From: Butyrivibrio sp. VCD2006
Lineage (GTDB): Bacteria; Bacillota; Clostridia; Lachnospirales; Lachnospiraceae
Direction of reading: 5' to 3'
DNA: 64,000 nt
Assembly: GCF_000423925.1 (NCBI RefSeq)
Contig: NZ_KE384105.1
Span: forward strand, 43,489-107,488
Shown: positions 16,345 to 25,934 of the stretch, in pieces
Numbering within the stretch: the stretch's first letter is position 1
How the letters are laid out: every line of letters begins with the position of its first letter
Position numbers and translations under genes: made by a program
The notes under the pieces: generated by a model
What the model saw: the letters and a program-made list of their open reading frames with translations, nothing else
Told to the model about the DNA's origin: nothing
Database searches by the model: none

Positions 16345-16617
16345 TCAACTTGCTTTTTGGCACATACTCTTTTCTGATTTCATCCCTGAGTCTTGATTGT
16401 GATAACATTGCCTATAATAATCTTTGAGTCGGTTACCAATTTTTTCGTATGAATAAACAATTGTGACCGGCGTATTGCCAATATATACGCAATAGTCATA
16501 GTCTATATCATCCATAGCAAACTTACCGGCATACTTTTCAATTAGCTCAGCAAGTACATCGATGCATCTTTCAAAAGCTACATTACAAGATGGATTTTCA
16601 AAGTAATTCCTTCCCAT
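16345..16617 (-). CDS. Hypothetical mobile-element protein
   Basis: A 90-residue soluble protein (MGRNYFENPSCNVAFERCIDVLAELIEKYAGKFAMDD...) with no domain I recognise. The start follows a GGAAGGAG-like site. It lies between the HTH gene and the oriT-like region on the same strand as MobC, so it probably belongs to the transfer module. Confidence 0.55.
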   Translation of the reverse strand: MGRNYFENPSCNVAFERCIDVLAELIEKYAGKFAMDDIDYDYCVYIGNTPVTIVYSYEKIGNRLKDYYRQCYHNQDSGMKSEKSMCQKAS

Positions 16618-16660
16618 ATTCTCCTTCCTTTCATCCTATTTTTTCGCTTTTCACAAATTG

Positions 16661-16768
16661 GCAAGCAGTGCATCGGTGTACACCTGATGCGATTTTGCTT
16701 GTTGGGGAGTGTGCCCCAATCCCCCTGATTGCCGATTTTCATCGACAAGCTACGCCTGCAAAGCAGGC
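16661..16768. other. Candidate origin of transfer (oriT) region
   Basis: Three nested or successive inverted repeats lie just downstream of mobC: GCATC-GGTGTACACC-TGATGC at 16670-16690, enclosed by CAAGCA/TGCTTG; TTGGGG-AGTGTG-CCCCAA at 16702-16719; and GCCTGC-AAA-GCAGGC at 16754-16768. There is no coding frame. Hairpins plus a G/C-rich nick-like stretch beside a MobC gene are typical of mobilization origins. The nick site itself cannot be fixed by eye. Confidence 0.5.
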
Positions 16769-16779
16769 TAAAAACGAAG

Positions 16780-17130
16780 TCAATAAATGTCCAAATATTT
16801 GTTAAAAGTCTTTTCCACCTTCTTCAAAACTCGTTCATGATTCTCCTTCATATCTGAAATTGTTTTGCCATCTACAGTGCCACATGAATTGGCAACTTTT
16901 GCAATCTGGTTGATATTGTTGCTGTCAATTTTTAGAAGTTTGATGATTTCTAATAACTCACTGAAGTCTATGTGAATGTAATATCCATCGATTGCCATCT
17001 TCCTAATATAGGCGCTCATGTTTTTGACTCCTATCTTCTCCATCCTGTCATGAATCATCTGCAATTCATTTTCAGGAATCTTGATATGAATCTGTTTGTT
17101 ACATGGAACGTATCCCTGATTTAACAACAT
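16780..17130 (-). CDS. mobC: MobC-family relaxosome accessory protein
   Basis: A 116-residue protein beginning with a ribbon-helix-helix region (NKQIHIKIPENELQMIHDRMEKIGVKNMSAYIRKMAIDGYYI) followed by the conserved MobC segment IKLLKIDSNNINQIAKVANSCG. MobC proteins bind oriT and help the relaxase nick DNA during conjugative mobilization. The start follows GGAGGTG. The relaxase expected beside it is absent from the window, so the element could move only with help or is defective. Confidence 0.85.
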   Translation of the reverse strand: MLLNQGYVPCNKQIHIKIPENELQMIHDRMEKIGVKNMSAYIRKMAIDGYYIHIDFSELLEIIKLLKIDSNNINQIAKVANSCGTVDGKTISDMKENHERVLKKVEKTFNKYLDIY

Positions 17131-17336
17131 TTGCTTTTCACCTCCTCTCGTTATCGTTGTTCATGGACTAATTATCCAAGATTTAGAAGCCCTACTCCGT
17201 ATATCCAAGAGGTAGGAAATAGCTGCTCTTCTCAAAATTTTCCACGATATTGGAATTCATCATTTATAGCCAACTTACATTCTGTTATGATTTACATATA
17301 CAAGAACTTTTGGAAAAGCACTGGGGGAATAAAGCA

Positions 17337-18149
17337 TTGAAGTGTAAATTATCAATTCAGGAAAAACTAAAAGATTTGAGAATAGAAAAAGGCCTGTCTC
17401 TGCAAGAATTGTCAGAGCAGACCGGAATATCCAGAGCATCACTTGGAAATTATGAAACAGATGATTACAAAGAAATCTCTCACAAGGCCATCATCACACT
17501 TGCAGATTTTTATGGAGTAACATCAGATTATCTTCTGGGACTTACTGAAAATAGAGAACAACATCTATTTCCTATAGATGAACTTGGACTGGATGATGAA
17601 ACTGTAGATTTACTAAAAAGTGGGAAGCTTAATGTCAGATTGATTTGTGAAATGATTAAGCACCCGGATTTTATAAATTTTCTTTCGGACATGGAAATCT
17701 ACGTTGATAATCTTGCCGGAATGCAATTTCGAAACATCAACAAAATGATTGAACAGACAAGAGTTCGGCTTCAAAATAAAGGCATTTCCGATGAAGATCA
17801 TTACATGAAAACCTTAGAAGCAGCAACCATATCTGAAGACAACTACTTCAACAATCTTCTTGGAAACGACATTGTCAAAATAGCAAAAGCTATACGAGAT
17901 GCCCATGGCAAAGATGCAGAAACCGGTGATGCAACCACACCTGTTGACGATATCCTTGACTCATTTGAGGAATTAAAGACCGCCGACAATGTCACTCAGG
18001 CTCAGATGGTCATGTATAGCAAACTCTTCAAAATCAATTTTACTAAGATGGATCCATACGAGTTCAAGACCTTTACCGACATTTTGCAGCGCTACTCTGA
18101 TCTCTGCAAACCGGTTAAAGGAAATGGACGCGGGAAGAAGAAAAAATAA
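17337..18149 (+). CDS. XRE-family transcriptional regulator
   Basis: A 271-aa regulator divergent from mobC. An HTH_3 domain (LSIQEKLKDLRIEKGLSLQELSEQTGISRASLGNYE) occupies residues 5-65. The long helical C-terminal part (LDSFEELKTADNVTQAQMVMYSKLF) is typical of integrative-element repressors, ending in a basic tail (GNGRGKKKK). I start at the TTG at 17337 because CTGGGGGA precedes it and no ribosome site supports the upstream ATG at 17250. It stops 2 bp before the convergent phoR end and so marks the element boundary. Confidence 0.8.
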   Translation: MKCKLSIQEKLKDLRIEKGLSLQELSEQTGISRASLGNYETDDYKEISHKAIITLADFYGVTSDYLLGLTENREQHLFPIDELGLDDETVDLLKSGKLNVRLICEMIKHPDFINFLSDMEIYVDNLAGMQFRNINKMIEQTRVRLQNKGISDEDHYMKTLEAATISEDNYFNNLLGNDIVKIAKAIRDAHGKDAETGDATTPVDDILDSFEELKTADNVTQAQMVMYSKLFKINFTKMDPYEFKTFTDILQRYSDLCKPVKGNGRGKKKK

Positions 18150-18151
18150 TC

Positions 18152-19477
18152 CTAAAACAACACAGATATAGTCGTTCCTACCCCAGGTGCACTATCTAAC
18201 TCAATTTTGGCATCATGAATCTCAACTATGTGTTTTACAATCGCAAGACCAAGCCCTGTTCCACCTGTAGCTTTTGATCTGCTTTTATCAACACGATAAA
18301 ATCGTTCAAAAATTCGCTGCTGCTCTGAAGCAGGTATTCCTATTCCATTGTCCTTAACTGTAAGCGCAACCTGACCATCAATTGTTCCCACAGAAATCTT
18401 TACCTTGCCATTAGGATTATTGTATCTGATTGCATTCTGCCCCAGATTTTCAACCAACTCTTTGAGCATATCTTTGTTTCCGCAAACAATACTCGTTTTC
18501 CCCTCAAGCTCTATTGTCACGTTTCTTTGTTTCGCATTAACTGATAAGACTTCCATACATTCTGAGACAGTCTCATATAAGTCAACCTCGGTAAAATGTA
18601 ACTCAGAATCTTTCCTATCCAAATCCGAGAGTCTCAAAATATCATTTATCAATGCAAGTAATCTGTCGGCATTCTTTCTGATTTCCTGATAAAAATGATT
18701 CTGCTTCTCAGCGCCTACCATTCCTCCCTCTAACAATTCAGCATAACCAGAAATAGCGGTCAGCGGTGTCTTCAGCTCGTGTGAAACATTAGCCGTAAAA
18801 TCCTGCCTGGCTTTTGCAGCAGATAAAATATCTGTATGCTGGGTGCGAAGCATTTCTGCCAAAGGATCCAATTCCCTGTACGGTGATTCATAATCAGCAT
18901 TCTCCAAATTTTCCGCCATAATCTCTATTGGTTTTAAAAACTGTTTTGTAAGCAGATGAGAAATCGCTATGCAAATTGAAATGATAAGGAGAATAATTAA
19001 TAAAATAATTGGTATCGCTGATATGAATACCGCCCAAATGCTCTGTGCATTGGTAGCAACACGAAGAACCGTTCCATTATCTAAACGCAACGCATAATAG
19101 AAAGTATCCTCATTCATAGTGTCAGATCTTCTAACTGCTTCCCCTTCACCCTGTTCAAAAGCCGCCTGTATCTCTGGTCTGTCAAAATGATTTTGCAATA
19201 GCTCCGCTGAGGCATCATTGTCATATAAAACAGTTCCATCTTTATCAATCCAAGTTACACGCAGCTCATCTAAATCAGTAGATAAATCTATCTGATCTAC
19301 ATCAATATCTACTGTTTCAAAATATTTGGTATCCTTTAGAAGTTTCGCACTGACAGATAGATCTGATCGCACCTGCCCCTCAAAGAGATTGTAATATATA
19401 ATTGTAATTCCAATAACTGTTGCGATAATTGCTAATATCGCAATTCCAACCAGTCTTATATTTATTCTTATTTTCAT
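18152..19477 (-). CDS. phoR: Phosphate-responsive sensor histidine kinase PhoR
   Basis: A 441-aa membrane kinase. It has an N-terminal membrane helix (residues 8-30), an extracytoplasmic sensor region, a second helix (155-180), a HAMP-like linker, HisKA (NVSHELKTPLTAISGYAELL) and HATPase_c (NLGQNAIRYNN, DNGIGIP, GTGLGLAIVKHIV). It overlaps phoP by 4 bp, and both follow the Na/Pi cotransporter gene. Together with the adjacent pst-phoU operon this supports a PhoPR role in the response to phosphate limitation. Its convergent neighbour is the mobile-element regulator, 2 bp away. Confidence 0.9.
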   Translation of the reverse strand: MKIRINIRLVGIAILAIIATVIGITIIYYNLFEGQVRSDLSVSAKLLKDTKYFETVDIDVDQIDLSTDLDELRVTWIDKDGTVLYDNDASAELLQNHFDRPEIQAAFEQGEGEAVRRSDTMNEDTFYYALRLDNGTVLRVATNAQSIWAVFISAIPIILLIILLIISICIAISHLLTKQFLKPIEIMAENLENADYESPYRELDPLAEMLRTQHTDILSAAKARQDFTANVSHELKTPLTAISGYAELLEGGMVGAEKQNHFYQEIRKNADRLLALINDILRLSDLDRKDSELHFTEVDLYETVSECMEVLSVNAKQRNVTIELEGKTSIVCGNKDMLKELVENLGQNAIRYNNPNGKVKISVGTIDGQVALTVKDNGIGIPASEQQRIFERFYRVDKSRSKATGGTGLGLAIVKHIVEIHDAKIELDSAPGVGTTISVLF

Positions 19478-20142
19478 TCGATTACATATCCTACATTTCT
19501 CACGGTCTTGATTCTACTACCATAATCCCCTAATTTTTGACGAAGAGTTTTTACATGCATGTCTATAGTTCTTGATTCCCCCTCGTAATCAGCTCCCCAT
19601 ACCTGCTCCATGATAGTGTCACGGTTCAGTACGATTCCTTTGTTTAATACAAGAAAAGACAAAAACTCATACTCCTTATAGGTTAGCTCAACATGATTTC
19701 CACTGATTGTAACCTCATGCTTTTCATTATTTATAACTAGTTCGTCCAGCCTAAGTTCTTTTATATCCTCAGCCTGAGTTCTACGAAGCAGGGCTTTCAC
19801 CCTTGAGATTAGTTCCATAACCGAAAATGGCTTCTTGATATAATCATCAGCACCATCCTCAATTCCTCTAACTAAATCAAGCTCTGTTGTTTTAGCTGTA
19901 ACCATAATCACAGGAAGCTTCTTTGTCTCAGGATTTTTTCTAAGCTTCTTTACTATTTCATTGCCACTCTCATCCGGAAGCATAATATCCACTAAGCATA
20001 AATCCGGAATCACATCATTCATCTTGTCATAAAAATCTTTTGCACATGAAAATCCTAATACCTTATGCCCCGCATTTATGAGGGCCAGCTCTTCGATTTC
20101 CCTTATGCTGTCATCATCTTCAATTATATAAATAAGCGCCAT
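19474..20142 (-). CDS. phoP: Response regulator PhoP/PhoB, OmpR family
   Basis: A 222-aa regulator with a receiver domain (acidic pocket EDD, phospho-Asp in LCLVDIMLPDE, Lys in DDYIKKPF) and a winged-helix domain (LTYKEYEFLSFLVLNKG, SRTIDMHVKTLRQKLG). It is translationally coupled to phoR. It is the likely binder of the 11-bp-spaced GTAAAA arrays upstream of the cotransporter gene, pstS and the small membrane gene in this window. Confidence 0.9.
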   Translation of the reverse strand: MALIYIIEDDDSIREIEELALINAGHKVLGFSCAKDFYDKMNDVIPDLCLVDIMLPDESGNEIVKKLRKNPETKKLPVIMVTAKTTELDLVRGIEDGADDYIKKPFSVMELISRVKALLRRTQAEDIKELRLDELVINNEKHEVTISGNHVELTYKEYEFLSFLVLNKGIVLNRDTIMEQVWGADYEGESRTIDMHVKTLRQKLGDYGSRIKTVRNVGYVIE

Positions 20143-20151
20143 TCTTCTCTC

Positions 20152-21948
20152 CTATTGTGCGTCCTTAGACTGTTCTATCTCTTTCTTACTGATGGGGTAC
20201 TGCTTAATCAGTTCTTCATACTCCTTGTTGAAGCTCTTTCTGTCTTCACTAGATAAGCTTTCAAAATACTCATGCGTATTATAATCATCATCTAAAATAG
20301 TTATCATTTCAACAGCTATATTTGAACAATGATCAGATACTCGCTCCAGACCGGTCAATACATCATCCAAAATAAATCCCATCTCAATAGTAGACTTTCC
20401 CTTCTTCAATCTATTAATATGATTCTCCTTAATGGTCTTGCATAGTGTATCAATAACTTCTTCAAGAGGCTCAACATGAGTAGCTTGCTCTACATCATTT
20501 CTACAAAAGCTATCAACTGTTAGTGCACATATATCATTAACAGCTCCACAAAGAGCTTTCATTTCTCTGAGCTGCCCCTTCTTGAACTCTAAGCCCTTAT
20601 CTTTTATTTCTTCTGCTGATTTAACAATCTCTAAGGCATGATCTGAAATCCTTTCAAGATCACTGATACTATGCAAAATAATGGACATACTTTGGCTATC
20701 TGATTTTGAAATATTCTTACTTGATACTTTTACCAAATATGAGCCAATTGCATCCTCGTACTTATCGACTACAGCTTCAAGTCTTTTAACTTCCTTAACC
20801 TTTTTCTTATCATATTCTAATAGGGCTTCCAGTGATAAGGTGATAGATTTCTGGCAATACTCTGCCATTTCTCTTACTTTTCCACGGCATAATTCCATTG
20901 CAAATGCCGGCCTGTCCAAGAATCTCTCGTCAATAATGATAGAATCCTTTTTAGCCTCCGGCTCTTCTGCTCCATCTGGCATGGTTATTTCAGCCAGCTT
21001 TACAAGTTTATCCGCAAATGGGAAAAGAAGTATTGTCGCACCAATATTAAATAAACTATGAATCACAGCTATCCCTGCTGCATTAGCAGCCTTATCTAAA
21101 AAAACAAAATCTATAACTGTATTCAAAGAATAGAATACAACCATAAAAATAATTGTTCCTATAAGATTAAAATATAAATGAATCATCGCTGAGCGACGTG
21201 CGTTTCTGTTTGCCCCAACAGATGAAATAATTGAGGTTACACAGGTTCCGATATTCTGCCCCATAATAATCGGAAGCGCTACTGCATAATGTACAGCTCC
21301 GGTAGAACAAAGTGCCTGCAAAATACCAACAGATGCAGATGAACTTTGAATTACTGCCGTTAGAATTGCTCCAACAGCCATTCCAAGTATAGGATTCCTA
21401 AAAGCTGTCATCATTCTTGTAAAAGAAGTATTGTCTGCTAGCCCAGACACAGCTCCACTCATTGTTTCCATTCCAAACATGAGAATCGCAAATCCAAGTA
21501 AGATTCCACCAACATCCTTTTTCTTAGATTCTTCTTTGTTTGACATAACTAAAATAATACCTATTGCCGCTAATATAGGCGAAAATGATGAAGGCTTTAG
21601 CATCTTAAGCCAAATGGTACTTCCCTCGATTCCTGTAAGTGAAAGCATCCAGGATGTAATAGTTGTACCCACATTTGCCCCCATAATAATACCTACAGCC
21701 TGATTTAGCTTCATAATGCCTGAATTTACAAATCCAACTACCATGACAGTAGTTGCAGATGATGATTGAATAACTGCCGTAACTCCTGCGCCAAGCAACA
21801 CCGCAAATATCCTCTTTGAAGTAAGCTTCTCAAGAATTATTTCCAACTTTCCGCCTGCCATCTTTGACAGTTCATTCCCCATCATGCTCATTCCATATAG
21901 AAACAGGGATAGCCCACCTATCATATTTAGAACATTAAAAATATCCAT
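20152..21948 (-). CDS. Na/phosphate cotransporter with C-terminal PhoU-like domain
   Basis: A 598-aa membrane protein of the NptA/YjbB family that couples sodium to phosphate movement. It has two inverted Na/Pi repeats with the hallmark Gln-Ser-Ser-Ser motifs (VIQSSSATTVMVVGFVNSG and VIQSSSASVGILQ) and GTTITSW/GTCVTS segments. From about residue 340 a helical PhoU-like cytoplasmic domain follows (SISDLERISDHALEIVKSAE; VSDHCSNIAVEMI). It is the first gene of the unit with phoP and phoR, and a Pho-type array lies about 60 bp upstream. Confidence 0.92.
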   Translation of the reverse strand: MDIFNVLNMIGGLSLFLYGMSMMGNELSKMAGGKLEIILEKLTSKRIFAVLLGAGVTAVIQSSSATTVMVVGFVNSGIMKLNQAVGIIMGANVGTTITSWMLSLTGIEGSTIWLKMLKPSSFSPILAAIGIILVMSNKEESKKKDVGGILLGFAILMFGMETMSGAVSGLADNTSFTRMMTAFRNPILGMAVGAILTAVIQSSSASVGILQALCSTGAVHYAVALPIIMGQNIGTCVTSIISSVGANRNARRSAMIHLYFNLIGTIIFMVVFYSLNTVIDFVFLDKAANAAGIAVIHSLFNIGATILLFPFADKLVKLAEITMPDGAEEPEAKKDSIIIDERFLDRPAFAMELCRGKVREMAEYCQKSITLSLEALLEYDKKKVKEVKRLEAVVDKYEDAIGSYLVKVSSKNISKSDSQSMSIILHSISDLERISDHALEIVKSAEEIKDKGLEFKKGQLREMKALCGAVNDICALTVDSFCRNDVEQATHVEPLEEVIDTLCKTIKENHINRLKKGKSTIEMGFILDDVLTGLERVSDHCSNIAVEMITILDDDYNTHEYFESLSSEDRKSFNKEYEELIKQYPISKKEIEQSKDAQ

Positions 21949-22006
21949 ACAAATTCCTTTCTGGGTATGCTAAAAAAATACGCCAATTATTAGCATACTG
22001 AATGAA

Positions 22007-22050
22007 AGTAAAATGTATGAATGTCCTATGTAAAATCTATGTAAAATTAT
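22007..22050 (-). promoter_or_regulatory. Pho-type direct-repeat array upstream of the cotransporter-phoPR operon
   Basis: Four 11-bp units (AGTAAAATGTA, TGAATGTCCTA, TGTAAAATCTA, TGTAAAATTAT), three of which share GTAAAA at offsets 0, +22 and +33. On the minus strand this reads TTTTACA repeats, as for PhoP/PhoB sites. Two more arrays with nearly the same spacing occur at 26.9 and 27.2 kb. Confidence 0.75.
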
Positions 22051-22065
22051 AAACTTTGCTTACTA

Positions 22066-22728
22066 TTACAATGCTTTATTTCCATTAACCATTAATCTAA
22101 ACGTTACTCCCAATAGTTCTGAAGCTTTTCTACACATCAGCATTCTACCGAGAAAAATATCAAAATATTCATACATGGTACAGATTTTCTCATCAATTTC
22201 GAGATTTAATGAAATTTGCTTTTTATCCTTATCAATAATAAGATCTGTTTTGGTAACAGCATAATTCACTCTATCATGAACATCAAAGTTGGCTTTTGGT
22301 TTCTGACGCACCCTGTTTCTTCTAACATCTGTTTTGTCTGCTATAATGAGTGCAGCTGATATTACATCTGTAGCTCCACCTGTTGACTCGTCATGATGGG
22401 CGATTGCAGAAACCACTGTAAGTCTCTCCTGCCTATCCATGCCTGTTTTCTTTAATATGTCATTTGCAAGTAATGAACCATACTCTGCATGCCTACTACG
22501 ATTGATGGCATTCCCAATGTCATGCATAAATGCAGCCACCTTAACAAGTTCAATCTGTTTCTTACTGTATCCAAGAATCTCAAGAATATTGGTAGCACGC
22601 TCGGCTACCAAAGCTGCATGTACTTCTGAATGGTCTGTATACCCCAATATTCCAAGGTTTTCATTTCCCTTTGCTATTAATGCCAGTACCTCTTCATTCT
22701 CTTTAATATCTTTATACTTCATCTTCAT
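22066..22728 (-). CDS. HD-domain phosphohydrolase linked to the pst operon
   Basis: A 220-aa soluble protein with an HD metal-dependent phosphohydrolase domain: HSEVHAALVAERATNILEILG, AAFMHDIGNAINR (the HD pair) and AIAHHDESTGG. The substrate is not known; a nucleotide or signalling phosphate is possible. It overlaps the end of phoU by 17 bp, so it is the last gene of pstSCAB-phoU. The Pho array for the next operon follows. Confidence 0.82.
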   Translation of the reverse strand: MKMKYKDIKENEEVLALIAKGNENLGILGYTDHSEVHAALVAERATNILEILGYSKKQIELVKVAAFMHDIGNAINRSRHAEYGSLLANDILKKTGMDRQERLTVVSAIAHHDESTGGATDVISAALIIADKTDVRRNRVRQKPKANFDVHDRVNYAVTKTDLIIDKDKKQISLNLEIDEKICTMYEYFDIFLGRMLMCRKASELLGVTFRLMVNGNKAL

Positions 22729-23365
22729 TCTCCTTCTGCTTTAGTGAATAAATTACCCACTCTGCTATATTTGTTGCATGATCCCCTATTCGTTCAAAGT
22801 ACTTTGCTATCATCAAAATATCGGCTGCCTCCTCACCTTCTTCAGGATTATTTAAGATAAGTTGGATAACATCCTTTTTTGCCTTTACAAACAACTCATC
22901 AACAATATCATCATGTTCAATAACTTCCCTAGCTTTTACAACATCCTTTTCTACATAAGCTTCAATACTATGATTGAGCATTATCATTGTCTCGCTTGCC
23001 ATCTCTGAAATATGATTAAACTTATCTATTTGACTATTCTGCCCCATAAGTATAGTCATTTCCGAAATATCTGCTGCATGATCACCTATTCGCTCCATGT
23101 CAGTAACCATTTTCATTGCTGCTGTCACTGTTCGAAGATCTCTTGCAACTGGCTGCTGTTGTATCAAAAGATTAAAGCATATACTTTCGATTACTTTCTG
23201 GAGATGATCAATTTCTGCGTCACCATACATAATCAGCTTTGCCTGATCAATATCTCGGGCTACCAACGCTTCTATAGCCTTCTGAATCGAGGATATTATA
23301 TTGTTTCCCATCTCAATCATCTTATGATTAAGTTCTAAAAGCTGTTCATCAAATTTACTTCTCAT
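22712..23365 (-). CDS. phoU: Phosphate signalling protein PhoU
   Basis: A 217-aa helical protein with two PhoU repeats (RDLRTVTAAMKMVTDMERIGDHAADI and ADILMIAKYFERIGDHATNIAEWVIY). PhoU links the PstSCAB transporter to PhoR and keeps the system off when phosphate is plentiful. I start at the ATG at 23365 (MRSKFDEQLLELNHKM), after GAAGGGAA. A longer in-frame extension to 23500 overlaps pstB and is not PhoU-like. Confidence 0.93.
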   Translation of the reverse strand: MRSKFDEQLLELNHKMIEMGNNIISSIQKAIEALVARDIDQAKLIMYGDAEIDHLQKVIESICFNLLIQQQPVARDLRTVTAAMKMVTDMERIGDHAADISEMTILMGQNSQIDKFNHISEMASETMIMLNHSIEAYVEKDVVKAREVIEHDDIVDELFVKAKKDVIQLILNNPEEGEEAADILMIAKYFERIGDHATNIAEWVIYSLKQKENEDEV

Positions 23366-23408
23366 TCGAATATTCCCTTCTATAATTCTTACTAATTCAC
23401 TAAGCATA

Positions 23409-24167
23409 TTAGCCAAACCTTCCGGTGATATAATCCTCAGTTCTTTTATCATTTGGGTAAGAGAAAATCTGCTTGGTTGTGCCAAATTCCACCATCTCAC
23501 CTACAAGAAAAAATACAGTATAGTCCGATACTCTCACGGCCTGCTGCATATTATGTGTGACCACAGCTACTGTATAGTTCTTTTTTAATTCCTCCATAAG
23601 GTCTTCAATCTTTGTGGTAGAGATAGGATCAAGAGCCGATGTAGGTTCATCCATCAGCAGAATCTCAGGTTCTACGGCCAGAGCTCTGGCTATACATATT
23701 CTTTGCTGCTGTCCCCCGGAAAGTGATAAAGCGGATTTCTTTAATCTGTCTTTCACCTCTTCCCAAATCGCAGCTCCTCTCAGGCTATCTTCTACAATTT
23801 TATCAAGCTTTTTCTTATCCTTAATGCCATGGACTCTTGGACCATAAGCCACATTATCATATATACTCATTGGAAATGGATTTGGCTGCTGAAATACCAT
23901 GCCTACTTTTTTTCTAAGCAGCGTAGTGTCTATATCTCTACCATAAATATCCTCTCCATCGATTTTTACCGTCCCATCAATCCTTACTCCCTCAACTAAA
24001 TCATTCATCCTGTTTAGAGTTTTCAAAAAGGTAGATTTACCGCAACCTGATGGTCCAATAAATGCCGTAATAGCCTTCTCCTTTATTTCCATGCTTACAT
24101 TTTTTAATGCATGATTTTGTCCATAATATAAATTCAAATCATTAACACTGATTTTTGTTTCTCCCAT
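23409..24167 (-). CDS. pstB: Phosphate ABC transporter ATP-binding protein PstB
   Basis: A 252-aa ATPase with Walker A GPSGCGKST, the signature LSGGQQQR, Walker B ILLMDEPTSALD and the switch His in VAVVTHNM. The closing segment (KQIFSYPNDKRTEDYITGRFG) is characteristic of PstB. It is 2 bp from pstA and powers high-affinity phosphate import through PstC and PstA. Confidence 0.97.
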   Translation of the reverse strand: MGETKISVNDLNLYYGQNHALKNVSMEIKEKAITAFIGPSGCGKSTFLKTLNRMNDLVEGVRIDGTVKIDGEDIYGRDIDTTLLRKKVGMVFQQPNPFPMSIYDNVAYGPRVHGIKDKKKLDKIVEDSLRGAAIWEEVKDRLKKSALSLSGGQQQRICIARALAVEPEILLMDEPTSALDPISTTKIEDLMEELKKNYTVAVVTHNMQQAVRVSDYTVFFLVGEMVEFGTTKQIFSYPNDKRTEDYITGRFG

Positions 24168-24169
24168 TA

Positions 24170-25039
24170 CTATTCCTTTCTTGTCACATCAAATCGTTTT
24201 GTTAATGCTTTTGTTGCAAGGTTTATAGCCAATACGATAATCAAAAGCACTACAGCTATTCCAAATGCTGTTTCGAAATCACCTTCACTTGTGGCAGATA
24301 GATACATCTGAATAGTAAGGGTTCCTCCAGACTGAAATGGTTTAGCTAAAAGTCCGCTAATCCCTTGGGGTAATAACTTGGCACTTCCGGCTGTAAATAA
24401 AAGTGCCGCTGATTCTCCCACAATTCTTCCTATGGCAAGTATTGCTCCTGTGATTATTCCCGGCATAGCACTTGGAAGAAGTATTGTTCGTATCATGTGC
24501 CATTTGCCACTTCCAAGTCCGATTGCACCATTCCGATACGAACTTGGTACAGTTTTTAATGCTTCCTGCGTATTTCGTGTTATCAAAGGGAGCACCATGA
24601 GAATCAATGTTAAAGATCCTGTCAAAAGTGAATAACCTAATCCGAGCTTTTCTCCAAAAAACATCATTCCAAATAGGCCGAAGATAATGGATGGAATACC
24701 GCTCAAGGTTTCTGTTGCATATTCTATTGCTGTTACAACTCTCCCAGGCCTTGCATATTCATTAAGATATATTGCACTACCTACACCGATTGGAGTTGCA
24801 ATTATCATGGTGATAAGAATAATCAGTAATGTATTTACAATATTACCTGCAATCCCCACAGTTCCTTTCAATACGCTTGTTACTGAAGTAAGAAATGTTA
24901 TGTTAACCGCAGAAATACCTCTTATTAACACATATCCAATAATTCCAAGTAACAAAAGTACTGAAAATATCGAGCAGATATATATTAAAAAGCGCAGGAT
25001 ACAATCAATAAACTTTCTTCTACTAATCGACATCATCAA
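24170..25039 (-). CDS. pstA: Phosphate ABC transporter permease PstA
   Basis: A 289-aa inner-membrane permease with six predicted helices and the EAA-type loop region (LKTVPSSYRNGAIGLGSGKWHMIRTILLPSAMPGIITG). It overlaps the 3' end of pstC by 17 bp. The start is one of three consecutive ATG codons at 25039. It forms the channel with PstC. Confidence 0.95.
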   Translation of the reverse strand: MMMSISRRKFIDCILRFLIYICSIFSVLLLLGIIGYVLIRGISAVNITFLTSVTSVLKGTVGIAGNIVNTLLIILITMIIATPIGVGSAIYLNEYARPGRVVTAIEYATETLSGIPSIIFGLFGMMFFGEKLGLGYSLLTGSLTLILMVLPLITRNTQEALKTVPSSYRNGAIGLGSGKWHMIRTILLPSAMPGIITGAILAIGRIVGESAALLFTAGSAKLLPQGISGLLAKPFQSGGTLTIQMYLSATSEGDFETAFGIAVVLLIIVLAINLATKALTKRFDVTRKE

Positions 25040-25925
25040 TCCCCGCTTTCCTTGCTCTTAGCAATGCATAGTTCACAATCATGATAAAAATATATAAGAC
25101 TAATCCCACTGTGAATAATACTTGTCTATGCGTACCTTGGGCATAACCCATTTCACTTACAATTTGAGTGGTAAGAGTACGAACAGAATTAAATGGTAAC
25201 GGAATATTAACTGCTCCCCCTGCAACCATATTTATAGCCATTGCCTCACCAAGTGCCCTACCTGTACCTAACACTACACCTGTAAGTATTCCTGATTTCG
25301 CCGCTGGAATAACTGCTTTGAATATTGTCTGTTCTTTTGTTGCACCAAGTGCTAACGACGCTGCTCTAAGAGTGTCAGATACAGCTTTTAACGACGATGT
25401 GCTTACGCTTATTACCGTTGGCAAAATCATGATTGTCAGTACAATAATTGCAGAAAGCATGTTTGCTCCTCCAGTAAACTGATGAGAACTATCGTCTTCA
25501 AATATTATTTGCTCAAATCTAAACATAATCGGATTAAGTACCATCATTCCAATTAATCCATATATTACTGATGGAATGGCAGCCAATAATTCTATTGCAG
25601 TTCGTACAATGTTTCCTGTTGTTTTTCCTGCCATTTCTGATATATATACTGCAGCTAACAATCCTATCGGAACTCCAAGAAAAAGTGCAGTGGTAGTTCC
25701 TACTACCGAAGCCAAAATAATAAATCCAATACCATAAGATGGTTCACTTACAGTTGGCTTCCATATGGTTTTAAAAAGTAAATCAAAAACCCCGACTTCC
25801 TTTAAAGCCGGGGCACCTTTCATGAACATATAGATAGTAATTGCACAAACTGCAAATATAGCCACTACTGCACAAAGCTCGAATAATGTTTTGGCAGTTT
25901 TTTCTATAAATGCTTTTCTCTTCAT
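25023..25925 (-). CDS. pstC: Phosphate ABC transporter permease PstC
   Basis: A 300-aa permease with six predicted helices and an EAA-type loop (LKAVSDTLRAASLALGATKEQTIFKAVIPAAKSGILTG). The conserved PstC segment LAAIPSVIYGLIGMMVL is present. It starts 9 bp after pstS and overlaps pstA. Confidence 0.95.
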   Translation of the reverse strand: MKRKAFIEKTAKTLFELCAVVAIFAVCAITIYMFMKGAPALKEVGVFDLLFKTIWKPTVSEPSYGIGFIILASVVGTTTALFLGVPIGLLAAVYISEMAGKTTGNIVRTAIELLAAIPSVIYGLIGMMVLNPIMFRFEQIIFEDDSSHQFTGGANMLSAIIVLTIMILPTVISVSTSSLKAVSDTLRAASLALGATKEQTIFKAVIPAAKSGILTGVVLGTGRALGEAMAINMVAGGAVNIPLPFNSVRTLTTQIVSEMGYAQGTHRQVLFTVGLVLYIFIMIVNYALLRARKAGIDDVD

Positions 25926-25934
25926 GTATACCCC

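Noticed and set aside
23365..23500. Upstream extension of phoU
   Set aside because: It overlaps pstB out of frame, is not PhoU-like and lacks a ribosome site; the ATG at 23365 is well supported.
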